Position numbers and translations under genes: made by a program | Shown: piece after piece, positions 43,307 to 52,109 of the stretch | Layout of the letters: every line of letters starts with the position of its first letter | Numbering within the stretch: the first letter of the stretch is position 1 | The notes under the pieces: generated by a model | What the model saw: only the letters and a program-made list of their open reading frames with translations | Told to the model about the DNA's origin: nothing | The model's database searches: none | Assembly (NCBI GenBank): GCA_022984795.1 | Contig: JALIHJ010000015.1 | Span: 248,001 to 312,000, forward strand | Direction: 5' to 3' | DNA length: 64,000 nt | Origin: Fabrea salina | Taxonomy: Eukaryota > Ciliophora > Heterotrichea > Heterotrichida > Fabreidae

Positions 43307-45307
43307 ATGTTCAGACCTAGACTAGGCACTAAAAATTCCAAAACTAGCGAAGGACTGCCTGCACTTAAAGCTGCCAAAACATACACTTCGTTTCGAAAAC
43401 CCAACCAAACATCCAAAGAAACTCCTGACTCCCAGTTCATCAAAGAACTAGAGTCCAAAATTGACGAGCAAAGCAAAGAACTCCAAAGCAGGAACTCTGC
43501 TGTGCAAAGTTTAGTTGAAAACGTCGAAAGTATCTTTAAAAGCTACAATGAAGAAAAACAAAAGAACTCCAACCTCCAGGCCCAAGTCAAAGACTTGCAA
43601 AAAAAACTCAAGTCCAATGAAACTGCCCTAACAAACAAATTTGAGTCCAGAGCCAAGGAACTCCAAAATCAACTTGCAAAAAGCCAGGCCAATGCATGCA
43701 ACTTGGAAACTCAGCTTACTCAAACTCAAAACAAACTAAGGTTAGTTTCTGGTCAACTCGAAACTCTGCAACACCAAGAAAAGTCCAAACAGTCACTTGA
43801 AGAAGAACACCCTAGACTCAAAGAAACCACTGAAACCCAGAAAAGGAAAATTGAGTTCCTTAACTCAGAACTAACTAAACTCAAAAGCAGCCTACTCACA
43901 ACTGAACTCAAACACTCAAAACTCCAAGAAGAAAACTCTTCACTGAAACAAAAGCACGAAGAACAACTCCAGCTTAAAGCAAATGAGTTAAGTGCTCAAA
44001 TCCACAGAATGTCTAATGAAATTGCTATTCTTAAGAAAGAAAAAAACGATGCTTTTGGTAAGCTTGAAAGAGCTTATAAAGCAACTCAGTCTTCTGAAAG
44101 CAACTCCAGCTTTTCAGCCCAACTCAGAACTATAAAAGACCAACTAGAAACTCAAATTCAAGCTAAAGAAGAACTAAACAGCCAAGTTGATAAACAAAAA
44201 GCCAAAATTCAGGACTTAAACATGCAATTAAACATTGCTTTGGATGCAAAACAACAAACTGAAACTAACACCCAACATCTAGAAGAACTAAACAGCCAAG
44301 TTGAGACCCTAAAAGCCCGAAATAAGGACTTAAGCATGCAATTAAACATTGCTTTGGATGCAAAACAACAACTAGAAGAACAAACAGACCAACTTAACAG
44401 TGTTTTAACTCTAAAACAACAACTTGAAATTAAAGTGCATCAACTAGAAGAACAAACAAGAACCCAAACAGACCAACTTAACACTGCTTTGGTTTTAATA
44501 CAACAACTAAAACAAGAACTTGAAGAACACAAAAACTACTTAAACAAAAGTACTTTTAAAGTACAAAAATTACAAGGAACCATTGAAGAACTGAATCAAA
44601 GACTCAGTTTTTCCCAAAGCAAACTTGAAGTCCAAAAACTCCACTCAGAAGTTTCAGTAGTTTCCAGCCAAAACCAGTGTCAAGCCCAACACGAAAAGGA
44701 ACTCCACAACCAAGTAGACAAACTAAAAGTAATGAACTCCAAACTCAGAGAAAACCTAAGGACTCTAGAAACAAAACCCAAACCTAAAAAGAACTCCCAA
44801 GTCCAAACTGAAAAGAAGCATTCTGAGAAAAAAGCCTTAATAGCCCAGTTACAAATAGAAGTAGCCCACTTAAAGCAAATAAAACACAACCTTAAAGCAG
44901 AACTAAACTCTTTAAAAGAAGCTAGTTTACACACCAAAAACCAAAAAAAAGTTCTTGAAGTCCAGTTGTCCGAAGTTTCAAATATCTTGAAAAGAACTGA
45001 CCAAGTTGCCCTGCAAGAAAAAGAAGAAGGCCTTTTGGCTAAGGAAAAATCACTCAGAACCACTGCTAGCAAACTCAAGCACGTTGTGAAGTCTTTAGAA
45101 ACTGAGCTGAGTTGCATGCAGTGCTTCAACTTAATAGAAAACGCAGTTATAGGACTTCCCTGCGGGCACATAACTTGTTGCAAATGCACTAGTAACTACA
45201 AGTGCGTTCAGTGCTTGCAGCCCATTTCAAACTACATCCCAGTTCCTGTGATCAGCGATATTTCCTCTAAAGTTAACTACCAACTCCAAGTCGTAAGCAG
45301 TGTTTAA
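43307..45307 (+). CDS. Long coiled-coil protein with C-terminal RING finger
   Basis: 666 residues. Residues about 45-590 are coiled coil, rich in Gln, Glu, Leu and Lys. The last 70 residues form a compact RING: CMQCFNLIENAVIGLPCGH, then CCKCTSNYKCVQCLQP, giving C-x2-C, C-x-H, C-x2-C and C-x2-C ligands. RING proteins of this form act as ubiquitin E3 ligases; the coil would provide assembly or a scaffold. A 114-nt internal duplication places two MQLNIALDAKQQ blocks 38 residues apart. The following gene begins 6 nt after the stop. Confidence 0.75.
   Translation: MFRPRLGTKNSKTSEGLPALKAAKTYTSFRKPNQTSKETPDSQFIKELESKIDEQSKELQSRNSAVQSLVENVESIFKSYNEEKQKNSNLQAQVKDLQKKLKSNETALTNKFESRAKELQNQLAKSQANACNLETQLTQTQNKLRLVSGQLETLQHQEKSKQSLEEEHPRLKETTETQKRKIEFLNSELTKLKSSLLTTELKHSKLQEENSSLKQKHEEQLQLKANELSAQIHRMSNEIAILKKEKNDAFGKLERAYKATQSSESNSSFSAQLRTIKDQLETQIQAKEELNSQVDKQKAKIQDLNMQLNIALDAKQQTETNTQHLEELNSQVETLKARNKDLSMQLNIALDAKQQLEEQTDQLNSVLTLKQQLEIKVHQLEEQTRTQTDQLNTALVLIQQLKQELEEHKNYLNKSTFKVQKLQGTIEELNQRLSFSQSKLEVQKLHSEVSVVSSQNQCQAQHEKELHNQVDKLKVMNSKLRENLRTLETKPKPKKNSQVQTEKKHSEKKALIAQLQIEVAHLKQIKHNLKAELNSLKEASLHTKNQKKVLEVQLSEVSNILKRTDQVALQEKEEGLLAKEKSLRTTASKLKHVVKSLETELSCMQCFNLIENAVIGLPCGHITCCKCTSNYKCVQCLQPISNYIPVPVISDISSKVNYQLQVVSSV
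44222..44371. repeat. Duplicated 36-nt coding block, 114-nt period
   Basis: ATGCAATTAAACATTGCTTT and the bases just after it occur identically at 44222 and 44336. Their encoded 12-residue block is unchanged, indicating a fairly recent in-frame duplication within the coiled coil. Confidence 0.75.
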
Positions 45308-45313
45308 ATAATC

Positions 45314-45961
45314 ATGTCAAAACTAAAGTTCCTCTTTGCTTTGGGAACCCTGCCAGGAGTTGCAGTGGGACTCTACGTTTCCCAGTTTTACACACAAAAC
45401 CCAGTCACAAAGCGCTGGGTGTTTCTGCCTATAGACAGAAAACTTGAAAGAGACTTGACGAGAAGAGTTTTAAAGACTTGGGGAAACAAACTAGTTCTTA
45501 GGCACTCAAATGTGTCTCCAGAGTCCGCTATGTTCCAGGGTGTCCAAGAAGTTCTTCAAAAACTCAAAGAAGCCTACTCCATTGAACTTCCGGGTAAGTT
45601 AAAATTGCTTTCAACTGAAGAAGAGTTCCTATACCTGCTGCCTACGGGTGATGTTTTTGTAAGTACAGGCAGAGTTAGAGGACTAAGTCAAAACCAAATA
45701 GCTAACGCAATAGCTCACGAAATAGGCCACTTGCACTGGAGACACTCCCAAGAGTCAATTACTTACACTAAACCCATTGCTCTTTTGGCTGCCTACTCAG
45801 CAAGACACAACCACCACACAACAGAACTCCTGAAGAACTACCTTCTGGAGCCTTCTTACAACTCCACACAAGAAAAGGAGGCCCAGGAGTTTGCGAAGGA
45901 GTTACTCACAAAAGCTGGGTATGCTTTCCAAGAAACAATGTGCCTCAGTTCTCTAAAATAA
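45314..45961 (+). CDS. OMA1-like M48 metallopeptidase
   Basis: 215 residues. The zinc site IAHEIGHLHWRHSQE contains HEIGH, and the third ligand is probably a Glu in STQEKEAQEFAKELL. One hydrophobic N-terminal helix (FLFALGTLPGVAVGLYVS) could target and anchor it in an organelle membrane. The upstream sequence (DVFVSTGRV, LSQNQIANAIAHEIGHLH) is typical of the OMA1/M48C group, which cleave membrane proteins in the inner mitochondrial membrane under stress. It is shorter than OMA1. Its TAA is joined directly to the ATG of the next gene. Confidence 0.78.
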   Translation: MSKLKFLFALGTLPGVAVGLYVSQFYTQNPVTKRWVFLPIDRKLERDLTRRVLKTWGNKLVLRHSNVSPESAMFQGVQEVLQKLKEAYSIELPGKLKLLSTEEEFLYLLPTGDVFVSTGRVRGLSQNQIANAIAHEIGHLHWRHSQESITYTKPIALLAAYSARHNHHTTELLKNYLLEPSYNSTQEKEAQEFAKELLTKAGYAFQETMCLSSLK

Positions 45962-46516
45962 ATGGGAAACAAAAACTCTGAGTGCTCTTCAAAAGCCCAC
46001 TTCAGGAACTTGATGAACCAGGTAACCTCTACTTAGGAAAACCTTGCTGCACTTAAAATCCAGAAGTTTTGGAAACTAAAAAGAAAACGATTTTCTTCTA
46101 AACCCGGAGTTTTGTTGGTGTTTTCTTCCTTCAGCGCAAACCCTCTGCACAAAAGCAGGCACCACCAGTTAACTACTATTCTGTTGTCTAAAGGAGTGGA
46201 CTTCCAGGAAGTGGACTTAAGTGCTTCAAGTTTCAAGTTAGAAAACTCCCAAAGGGAAAAACTGCCTTTGTTGTTTGTCGAGCACCTTTGCTTGGGAGGT
46301 TGGGATGAAGTCCAGTTACTTGAAGACAGGGACTTTTTGAGTTCTATTCTTTTGGGCAAGTTCAAAACTCACTGTTTAGTTTGCGGAAGCAAAAGAACCC
46401 AGTCCAAGGCCTGCAAGCACTGCTGGCACAACTACGAGTTCTTTGAACTCTCCCAACAAAGTGAAACCCAAATACACCTAAGCAGCTCCACTGCTCTGAG
46501 GAAAAACTCTGTGTAA
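45962..46516 (+). CDS. Glutaredoxin-like (GRXCR-type) protein, one 15-nt intron, MGN start
   Basis: Exons 45962-46021 and 46037-46516 join in phase to 179 residues. The start MGNKNSEC could be N-myristoylated. Exon 2 has the glutaredoxin-type order PGVLLVFSSF, GVDFQEVDLSASSF, LPLLFVEHLCLGGWDEVQLLEDRD, but no CxxC active site is seen where thioredoxin-fold enzymes have it. The C-terminus CLVCGSKRTQSKACKHCW is a zinc ribbon like the one in GRXCR proteins, which in animals act at actin-rich stereocilia. The gene starts at the base after the OMA1-like stop codon. Confidence 0.7.
46022..46036 (+). other. 15-nt intron in glutaredoxin-like gene
   Basis: GTAACCTCTACTTAG, ending in an in-frame TAG; removal joins LMNQ to ENLAALKIQKF in the same frame as the glutaredoxin domain. 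Confidence 0.88.
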
Positions 46517-46533
46517 GTATGTTAATGATAAAA

Positions 46534-47616
46534 ATGCACGGGAAAAACAGACCTAGGAGAAGCACGCAACCTATTTCGACACAAGAAACTCAATCTTTCA
46601 ATTTCTCTGGAGTATTTCAAAATGCAAATTCTTCGTTAAACATACCTTCGAGTTTACAGTTCACTCCCAAAAGCAACACCTACAAGTCACCTCAGTCGTC
46701 TTTAACAAATTCAATTAATGGGTCACCCCACCCAATAAAGGGACTTTTTTCTCAAGAGTCGCCTTCCAACTTCAGAGCTTTAGCTGAGTACGAAAACGAC
46801 ATCCAGAAAAAGCGCTTCCAAGTTGCAGAAGCCAACAAACGCACAAAGCAACTCGAACAAGAAATCGAGAAGCTGAAGTTCAAACTCAAAGAAAAAGAAA
46901 ACGAAAACCTCAACTTGAGTCTGAAAATAGAGTCCCTCGAAAACCAAAGAAGCAACTACCCTCAAAAACAACAATCGGTTCAGGAAGCAAAACTCAGGAA
47001 ACTCCAAGAAGCCTTCAAAAACCAGGAACAAGAATTTAAGCAGAAGTTTGACAGAGAAACTTCTTTCCTGCGCAAACAAGTACTTGAGTCTTCCCAAAGG
47101 ATCAAACAACTCGAACAGCAAAACCAAGCACTCAAAAGCCAAATTAATTCAGAAATGCAGAGGAAAATAAGAACCCTCGAAGCAGAAAACCCTAGACAAG
47201 CTAAAACTGAACCCCCTGAAGAAACCCAAAGCAAACAAGAATTCAAACTCCTAGAAACCCACTTCAAAGACCTCGAAGAAATGCAAAACAAACTAGTTGC
47301 TGAAAACGAGTTCCTCAAAAAAGAAATGAGTCGCATGGAACAAAGCGGCAAGGGCAACTTCTCCTTTGTGTCTCGAGACATCCACAAAATCAAAGAAGAA
47401 GTAGTTAAGGTCCTCCGTGTACTCGAAAGCATCAAAGAAGGAAGAGAAGTATCCTTGAAGGTGCTTCTAGGCATAGAAGAAGAACAAATCCTCCCTCCTA
47501 ACGAACAAGTACTCAAAGACATCAAAGAAACCCAAGAGTCCCTCAAAAGTCTACGTCACCTACTTGCTGACTACTACGCTGAACTCTCGGGCCACGACAT
47601 ATGTAATCAACAATAA
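46534..47616 (+). CDS. Coiled-coil protein, unknown
   Basis: 360 residues if the start is ATG 46534 (context GATAAAAATG); an earlier ATG at 46519 adds five residues and lies 2 nt after the previous stop. The first 90 residues are Ser/Asn/Gln-rich and disordered. Residues about 90-300 are coiled coil, starting AEYENDIQKKRFQVAEANKR. The C-terminal 80 residues (HKIKEEVVKVLRVLESIKEG..., LRHLLADYYAELSG) look globular and helical. A centrosome or basal body role would fit the neighbourhood, but no family is recognised. Confidence 0.65.
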   Translation: MHGKNRPRRSTQPISTQETQSFNFSGVFQNANSSLNIPSSLQFTPKSNTYKSPQSSLTNSINGSPHPIKGLFSQESPSNFRALAEYENDIQKKRFQVAEANKRTKQLEQEIEKLKFKLKEKENENLNLSLKIESLENQRSNYPQKQQSVQEAKLRKLQEAFKNQEQEFKQKFDRETSFLRKQVLESSQRIKQLEQQNQALKSQINSEMQRKIRTLEAENPRQAKTEPPEETQSKQEFKLLETHFKDLEEMQNKLVAENEFLKKEMSRMEQSGKGNFSFVSRDIHKIKEEVVKVLRVLESIKEGREVSLKVLLGIEEEQILPPNEQVLKDIKETQESLKSLRHLLADYYAELSGHDICNQQ

Positions 47617-47621
47617 TAAAA

Positions 47622-48842
47622 ATGAATATGTACAGTATAGAGCCTAGATCCAACTACTCCAGCAAAAGAGAACTCGACTACGTCAGTCGCAGTCTAGACC
47701 GCTCCATGCTCCATGGAGTGTCCCTAAACCAAAGCACTTCTCCCGACCCCAAACCCAACAAAGACCGCAGAGCTTCCAAAAACTCAACTCCTGAACCCAA
47801 CCAAGTTTACTACATGCAGCCTAGAAGAAACAGGCCCTTTTTGGACTACGACCCCCAAAGTTTCAATTTTCTAGATCCCGAACCCTTTCAATTTTCCCGA
47901 AAAAGCTACAATAATAACGATTCCCAGGCCAATCTGCAAGTTACTAACAACCCCAAGCACAGAGAAACTCCTGATAGTTTTAGCAACTCACCTGCTCCAG
48001 GATACTCTACCAAACTAAAGAGTTTCCACGCCAACCTGAGTTACGATGAACAAAAAACCATCCGCGAAAGGCAAAAGGAAGAGTGGAGGAAAGCCCTTCA
48101 AGAACAAATGAAGCAACGCCAGGAAGCTAAAGAACGAGAAAAACAAAACAAAATTGAGCGGGAAAAAATAGAGGAAGCCAAACTCAACAGTGAAATTAAT
48201 GAGTTGCGTGACAAGTACAAAAGAGAAATTCTGTACGAAAAGGGCTACTCAAATAACATGCACTATGAACCCAAGGAAAGACAACAACCCAAAGAACATA
48301 AAGAACTCAGGGAACCCCAAAAGGAGTCTTACAAAGAACTCCCCAAAGAACCCTACAGAGAACCTTACAGAGAACCTTACAGAGAACCCCAGAAAGAATC
48401 CCCCAGACCTACTCAGTCCTCTTCCAAGAAGTCGATCCACAACTACAAAGATGTGGACTTTTGGCAAGCCAAAGTGGACTACCAGGCCCAACAAAGCTCT
48501 CTTGAAAACATAATTTCCCGTCTTAAAGAAGAAGCTCGCAACGCAGAGTTCCAAAGACTAGAAGCAATGAAAGAACTAGACAAACTTAAGCAAAACGTAG
48601 AGTCACGCAGTTTCGTTCTACGCTCTCCAGAACCTATGTACTACAGGCCTCCCATCACTCCTCCTAAAAGAAACTTCAGCACTGAGTCTAAGTTCATTCC
48701 TCTAACTAACGCTGGTCACTCCATAATCAACCAGTCCTACAAGCCCAAAGTAAGTTCCAACTACTCCAGAATCGAAGACTCCGACACAAAGTCCCAACTT
48801 GCTAGGCTAGATCAATTGCTTGTTATGCTTTCTTCAAGTTAG
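47622..48842 (+). CDS. CSPP1-like, Arg/Glu-rich coiled-coil protein
   Basis: 406 residues. The N-terminal third is low-complexity with Ser, Asn, Pro. The middle (TIRERQKEEWRKALQEQMKQ and the following charged helix) resembles the central helix of CSPP1 and other microtubule- or centrosome-associated proteins. A short EPYR repeat (48349-48390) precedes a second helix (residues about 280-330). Assignment to CSPP1 is only suggestive. The gene lies 5 nt after the preceding coiled-coil gene on the same strand, and its stop is 2 nt from the convergent TIM-like gene. Confidence 0.55.
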   Translation: MNMYSIEPRSNYSSKRELDYVSRSLDRSMLHGVSLNQSTSPDPKPNKDRRASKNSTPEPNQVYYMQPRRNRPFLDYDPQSFNFLDPEPFQFSRKSYNNNDSQANLQVTNNPKHRETPDSFSNSPAPGYSTKLKSFHANLSYDEQKTIRERQKEEWRKALQEQMKQRQEAKEREKQNKIEREKIEEAKLNSEINELRDKYKREILYEKGYSNNMHYEPKERQQPKEHKELREPQKESYKELPKEPYREPYREPYREPQKESPRPTQSSSKKSIHNYKDVDFWQAKVDYQAQQSSLENIISRLKEEARNAEFQRLEAMKELDKLKQNVESRSFVLRSPEPMYYRPPITPPKRNFSTESKFIPLTNAGHSIINQSYKPKVSSNYSRIEDSDTKSQLARLDQLLVMLSSS

Positions 48843-48844
48843 TG

Positions 48845-49087
48845 TTAAGTTAAATCACTTATACTAGTGAATTCTAGGGATTTGTTGTACCTTTTGACTT
48901 TAGGCAATTCTTCTTCCCACCTGTCTCTCACATAGTTGCGAGTAGCAAAAGCATTAGCTACGCACTTTTTAATGCATTCTTTAGTTTTGTCTTCTAAGTC
49001 AGGAGACTTCATGGAAATGTTGCACAGTTTGAAGCAGTGGTGAGAGAGTCTAGAAACTGTTGACTGAATCACTAGGGCTTCTTCCAT
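48845..49087 (-). CDS. Small TIM chaperone (twin CX3C)
   Basis: 80 residues with the twin CX3C signature CFKLC...CIKKC, separated by 15 residues, within a helical hairpin. This is the Tim8/9/10/13 family, which forms hexamers in the mitochondrial intermembrane space and escorts hydrophobic precursors to the inner or outer membrane. Size fits. Which member it is cannot be told. The ATG is joined to the TAA of the upstream gene (TAAATG) on the minus strand. Confidence 0.75.
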   Translation of the reverse strand: MEEALVIQSTVSRLSHHCFKLCNISMKSPDLEDKTKECIKKCVANAFATRNYVRDRWEEELPKVKRYNKSLEFTSISDLT

Positions 49088-50329
49088 TTAATTATTAAAG
49101 TATTGTGAAGTAATGTTGTAGGCTGCTTCTAATGCCTCAATGTTCTCTGGAACTCCCAAACTGGACTTAGAGTGCAACTGGAGGTCTTTGGAACTCTGGA
49201 CTACTGAAGACCTGGAACGGGCTCTAGCTAGGATAAAGGCTTTTTCTTCTTTGTAGTTGCAACCTGCAGGTTTTTGCTTGGCTTGGTCTAGTACTTTCTT
49301 GGAAGCAACAAACACTAGTTTCTTCTTGAGGTTTTCTTGTTTGGCAAGTTGACTCAGAACAAGTCTTTTTTGGCTCTTCTTGTTTTGGTAGAGTTTTTGG
49401 TGGTTAAGTTCCCAGGTTTGTTTTTGCTTCAAAGTAGGGTTGAACTCAGTGAAGAGTTGGTCCATTTTAGGAGGCTGGGGTTCTTCTATGAGTTGAGCTA
49501 AGGAGTAACTGCAGTTTTTGGAACTTTTAGACAGTTTAAAGGGTTCTGGCTTGGTTGGCGGGATGTTTTTCCGAACAGACTTAAGTTGGTTTTTGAACTC
49601 TTGGTGTTTGGTTTTGAAGTCTGGAGGTTGTTTTGCATTAGAAGTAGGCTTTTGGGAATTTTTTTGGCCTTCAGAAAGGTTCCTGTTCATTTTTTCTAGC
49701 AAACTAGGCTTACTCGTGAGTTTGTGAGTGTAGGTGCTGAAGTGCAGCAGTAATGTCTTAGTTGGTAAGTTTTCTTTAAGTTCTTTTTTGAGGAACTCAG
49801 TGACTTTTATGTCAAAGTCTTGGCTGATTAGTTTTTTGGCGAGTTCCTGGACACTTATTTCTCCATTCTTCTGAATTTCAAAGCAGACTTTCCGGAGTTC
49901 TTCTAGTTGAGTTCTCGAAACAAACATTCTTTTCGAGGGATCTACCACCAAAGCAGGTTGCTTTTCTTGGAACAATTTTAAGAACTGTTCAAAACCCAGA
50001 CAACTCCCTTTGAACTCACTTAGTCTAGTCAAAACTTGGCCCAAGTCAACTTGCCTAAGAGATTGGTGGAGTTTTAGGTTCTTCTCAATAGAGTAAGAGT
50101 TTATGTCTATAAATCTAAACAAGTTGTTTTTAGAGATGGTTTTACTTTTTCCACTCCAAATATTGAAGAGACCCCACAAGTAGTTGCTTAGATCTCCCCC
50201 AAACTCAGCTTCGGCACTTAAACTTTTGGCGGGAAGAATTTCATTGCTTATTTTCTTCGAAATAAAAGACTTCAAATCTTCCATGCCCGCCTCTAACTCA
50301 CTTAGCATCTCCTTTAACCCTGAATTCAT
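49088..50329 (-). CDS. Hypothetical protein, helical N-terminus and basic tail
   Basis: 413 residues. The N-terminal 200 residues are helical and mention an EF-hand-like arrangement without clear calcium loops (FLKLFQEKQPALVV, QKNGEISVQELAKKL). The middle is Lys/Ser/Pro-rich and disordered; the region ATWELNHQKLYQNKKSQKR is strongly basic. No named domain is recognised. No signal peptide or membrane helix. Its TAA directly abuts the TIM-like ATG. Confidence 0.62.
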   Translation of the reverse strand: MNSGLKEMLSELEAGMEDLKSFISKKISNEILPAKSLSAEAEFGGDLSNYLWGLFNIWSGKSKTISKNNLFRFIDINSYSIEKNLKLHQSLRQVDLGQVLTRLSEFKGSCLGFEQFLKLFQEKQPALVVDPSKRMFVSRTQLEELRKVCFEIQKNGEISVQELAKKLISQDFDIKVTEFLKKELKENLPTKTLLLHFSTYTHKLTSKPSLLEKMNRNLSEGQKNSQKPTSNAKQPPDFKTKHQEFKNQLKSVRKNIPPTKPEPFKLSKSSKNCSYSLAQLIEEPQPPKMDQLFTEFNPTLKQKQTWELNHQKLYQNKKSQKRLVLSQLAKQENLKKKLVFVASKKVLDQAKQKPAGCNYKEEKAFILARARSRSSVVQSSKDLQLHSKSSLGVPENIEALEAAYNITSQYFNN

Positions 50330-50437
50330 TTTTAGTAAGAATTAATCATTGCTCCTTTGGGACTAATAGAAATAGTTTTTACTTAAATGAGAATCAGAGA
50401 AGCATTGAACTATACTTAATCCTACATAATAATTACA
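50330..50437. promoter_or_regulatory. Divergent spacer, hypothetical gene / NAXD
   Basis: 108 nt of AT-rich sequence between the two start codons, with TAATAATTACA immediately before the plus-strand ATG. No further element recognised. Confidence 0.35.
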
Positions 50438-51386
50438 ATGAAGATGCTGAAGTCAATATACAGTGACTTCGGACCTTACAAAGGAATAAACGGAAAGGTA
50501 GGCACAATTGGAGGCTGCTTCGAATACACAGGAGCACCTTTCTACGCAGCTATTTCAGCACTTAAAACAGGCGCAGACTTGTCACATGTTTTTTGCACAG
50601 CAAGTGCAGCCATACCAATTAAAAGCTACACTCCCGAACTAATAGTGCACCCTGTTCTCAAAGCTTCTGACGAAAATCCTGAGTTAGAGAACACCCAAAA
50701 CTGGAATCCAGAGCAAATAAACAAGCTAACCAAATGGTTTCCTGCACTTAAAACTCTAATTATTGGGCCAGGACTGGGCAGGGACCCTTACCTATATGAC
50801 TACATGATGCCAGCAGTGATTGCTGAAGCCATTGCCCAAGAAAAACTACTAGTGGTTGATGCCGACGGACTAAACCTTTACTGCAAACAAAAGGATGTTT
50901 ACAAAAGCTACACAGCGCACCATACTAACTCCTAATGAAATAGAATTCAGAAGACTTTGGGAAGCACACATGGAAGGAGAAGCCCCACAGAACTTAAGTT
51001 CCAGACTAGACCAAGAAATCAAGCAGTTAGACCCAGAAGACCCCTCTGTTGCAGGAGTGACCCAACTGAGCAGAGCACTGGGCAACGTGGTTTTAAAGAA
51101 AGGAACTGTAGATATAATCAGTGACGGGCATAAGACTCTGTGCGTAAGTTCAGAGGGCTGTCCCAAAAGGTCTGGTGGACTGGGAGACATCTTAACAGGA
51201 GCTATAGCTAGCATTGCTTACTTGGCTGAGTGCAGAAACATCGAAATAGTAGATGCAGTTGCCCAGGCATGCCTTTTAGTGAGACTAGCATCACTTAAAG
51301 CATTCCAAGAAAAAGGGTGGTCCCTTACAGCCCCTGACGTTTTGAACGTTTTGCCAAGTGTTCTTTCTGAGAGTTTAAGCAATTAA
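50438..51386 (+). CDS. NAXD: ATP/ADP-dependent NAD(P)HX dehydratase, frame change in the middle
   Basis: The enzyme repairs hydrated NADH and NADPH. Part 1 (50438 to about 50930) has GGCFEYTGAPFYAAISALKTG, IGPGLGRD and VVDADGL; part 2 has ILTPNEIEFRRL, NVVLKKGTVDII and GGLGDILTGAIAS, the phosphate-binding loop. The two parts lie in frames that differ by one base. Skipping one base near 50926 gives KDVYKSYTRTILTPN and about the usual family spacing between DADGL and LTPN. A GT...AG segment of 19 nt (GTTTACAAAAGCTACACAG) would also fix the frame but shorten the spacing. Sequencing error, frameshift or unusual intron cannot be told apart. The rest of the protein looks intact. Confidence 0.85.
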
Positions 51387-51387
51387 G

Positions 51388-52101
51388 TTAGATCATAGCT
51401 TTGTAGGCGAGTGACCTGCATCCTGTGCTGGTTAAGACTTTAGATAAGTTGCCAGGACCGCTTAACTTCATTTTGAACTCACTTAAACTGATTTCTTCTT
51501 CTTGCATGAGTTCGTTGATTACTGAAGAGATTAAACTGTCTTTTCCTGCTTGAAGGCTACTTACGTACTCGTTGCAACTTTCTTTAGAAAGCAGCTCTCC
51601 AGAACTCCCTACACTGGCTTTAGGCAGGATTTCACAACTTACCTCCAACAAAGCATTGAGCATGTTAGTTACTTCTGACTTGTCCAGCATTCCAGAAGCA
51701 TCTAGATCGTACTGTTTGAAAAGCCACTCAGCTTTTTCCTGCAGGTCTCCTTTGCCAAGCAGAACCCCTAAAAGTGTTAACTTTTGCAGGTCGTAGAGTT
51801 TCTTTTCATTTTTGAAGTTTGCAAGCAGCACAAAAGTTCTGGAGTCGGGGTTGTTCATTTCGCTGTCTGGAATTTTGAGTTCGAAGAAAGCCCTTTTGAG
51901 TTGAGGAGCACTTAGAGCATTATTCAGTGCTTCGGACTTCAAGCACTTTATGAATTCTTTGGAAACTTTTTGTGAAAAGGCTAGGTTTTTTTCGACCTTA
52001 GCAACTACCTTTTCTTCTCCAGGCAGTTCGGGGTCTGGAACCTGCGAAGGAGCCATTTCGTTGACGCTTTCGGAGTCGTCTGAAGACTGACAACAACCCA
52101 T
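51388..52101 (-). CDS. Acylated EF-hand protein (MGCC start)
   Basis: 237 residues beginning MGCCQSS, a strong N-myristoylation/palmitoylation start. A canonical EF-hand loop (DLDASGMLDKSE) lies at about residue 128-139, and the flanking segments resemble paired EF-hand helices of calcineurin-B/recoverin-like or DUF proteins. The other loops are degenerate. A membrane-attached calcium sensor is the likely role; no orthologue is recognised. It ends 1 nt from the NAXD stop. Confidence 0.7.
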   Translation of the reverse strand: MGCCQSSDDSESVNEMAPSQVPDPELPGEEKVVAKVEKNLAFSQKVSKEFIKCLKSEALNNALSAPQLKRAFFELKIPDSEMNNPDSRTFVLLANFKNEKKLYDLQKLTLLGVLLGKGDLQEKAEWLFKQYDLDASGMLDKSEVTNMLNALLEVSCEILPKASVGSSGELLSKESCNEYVSSLQAGKDSLISSVINELMQEEEISLSEFKMKLSGPGNLSKVLTSTGCRSLAYKAMI

Positions 52102-52109
52102 TTTTATTA

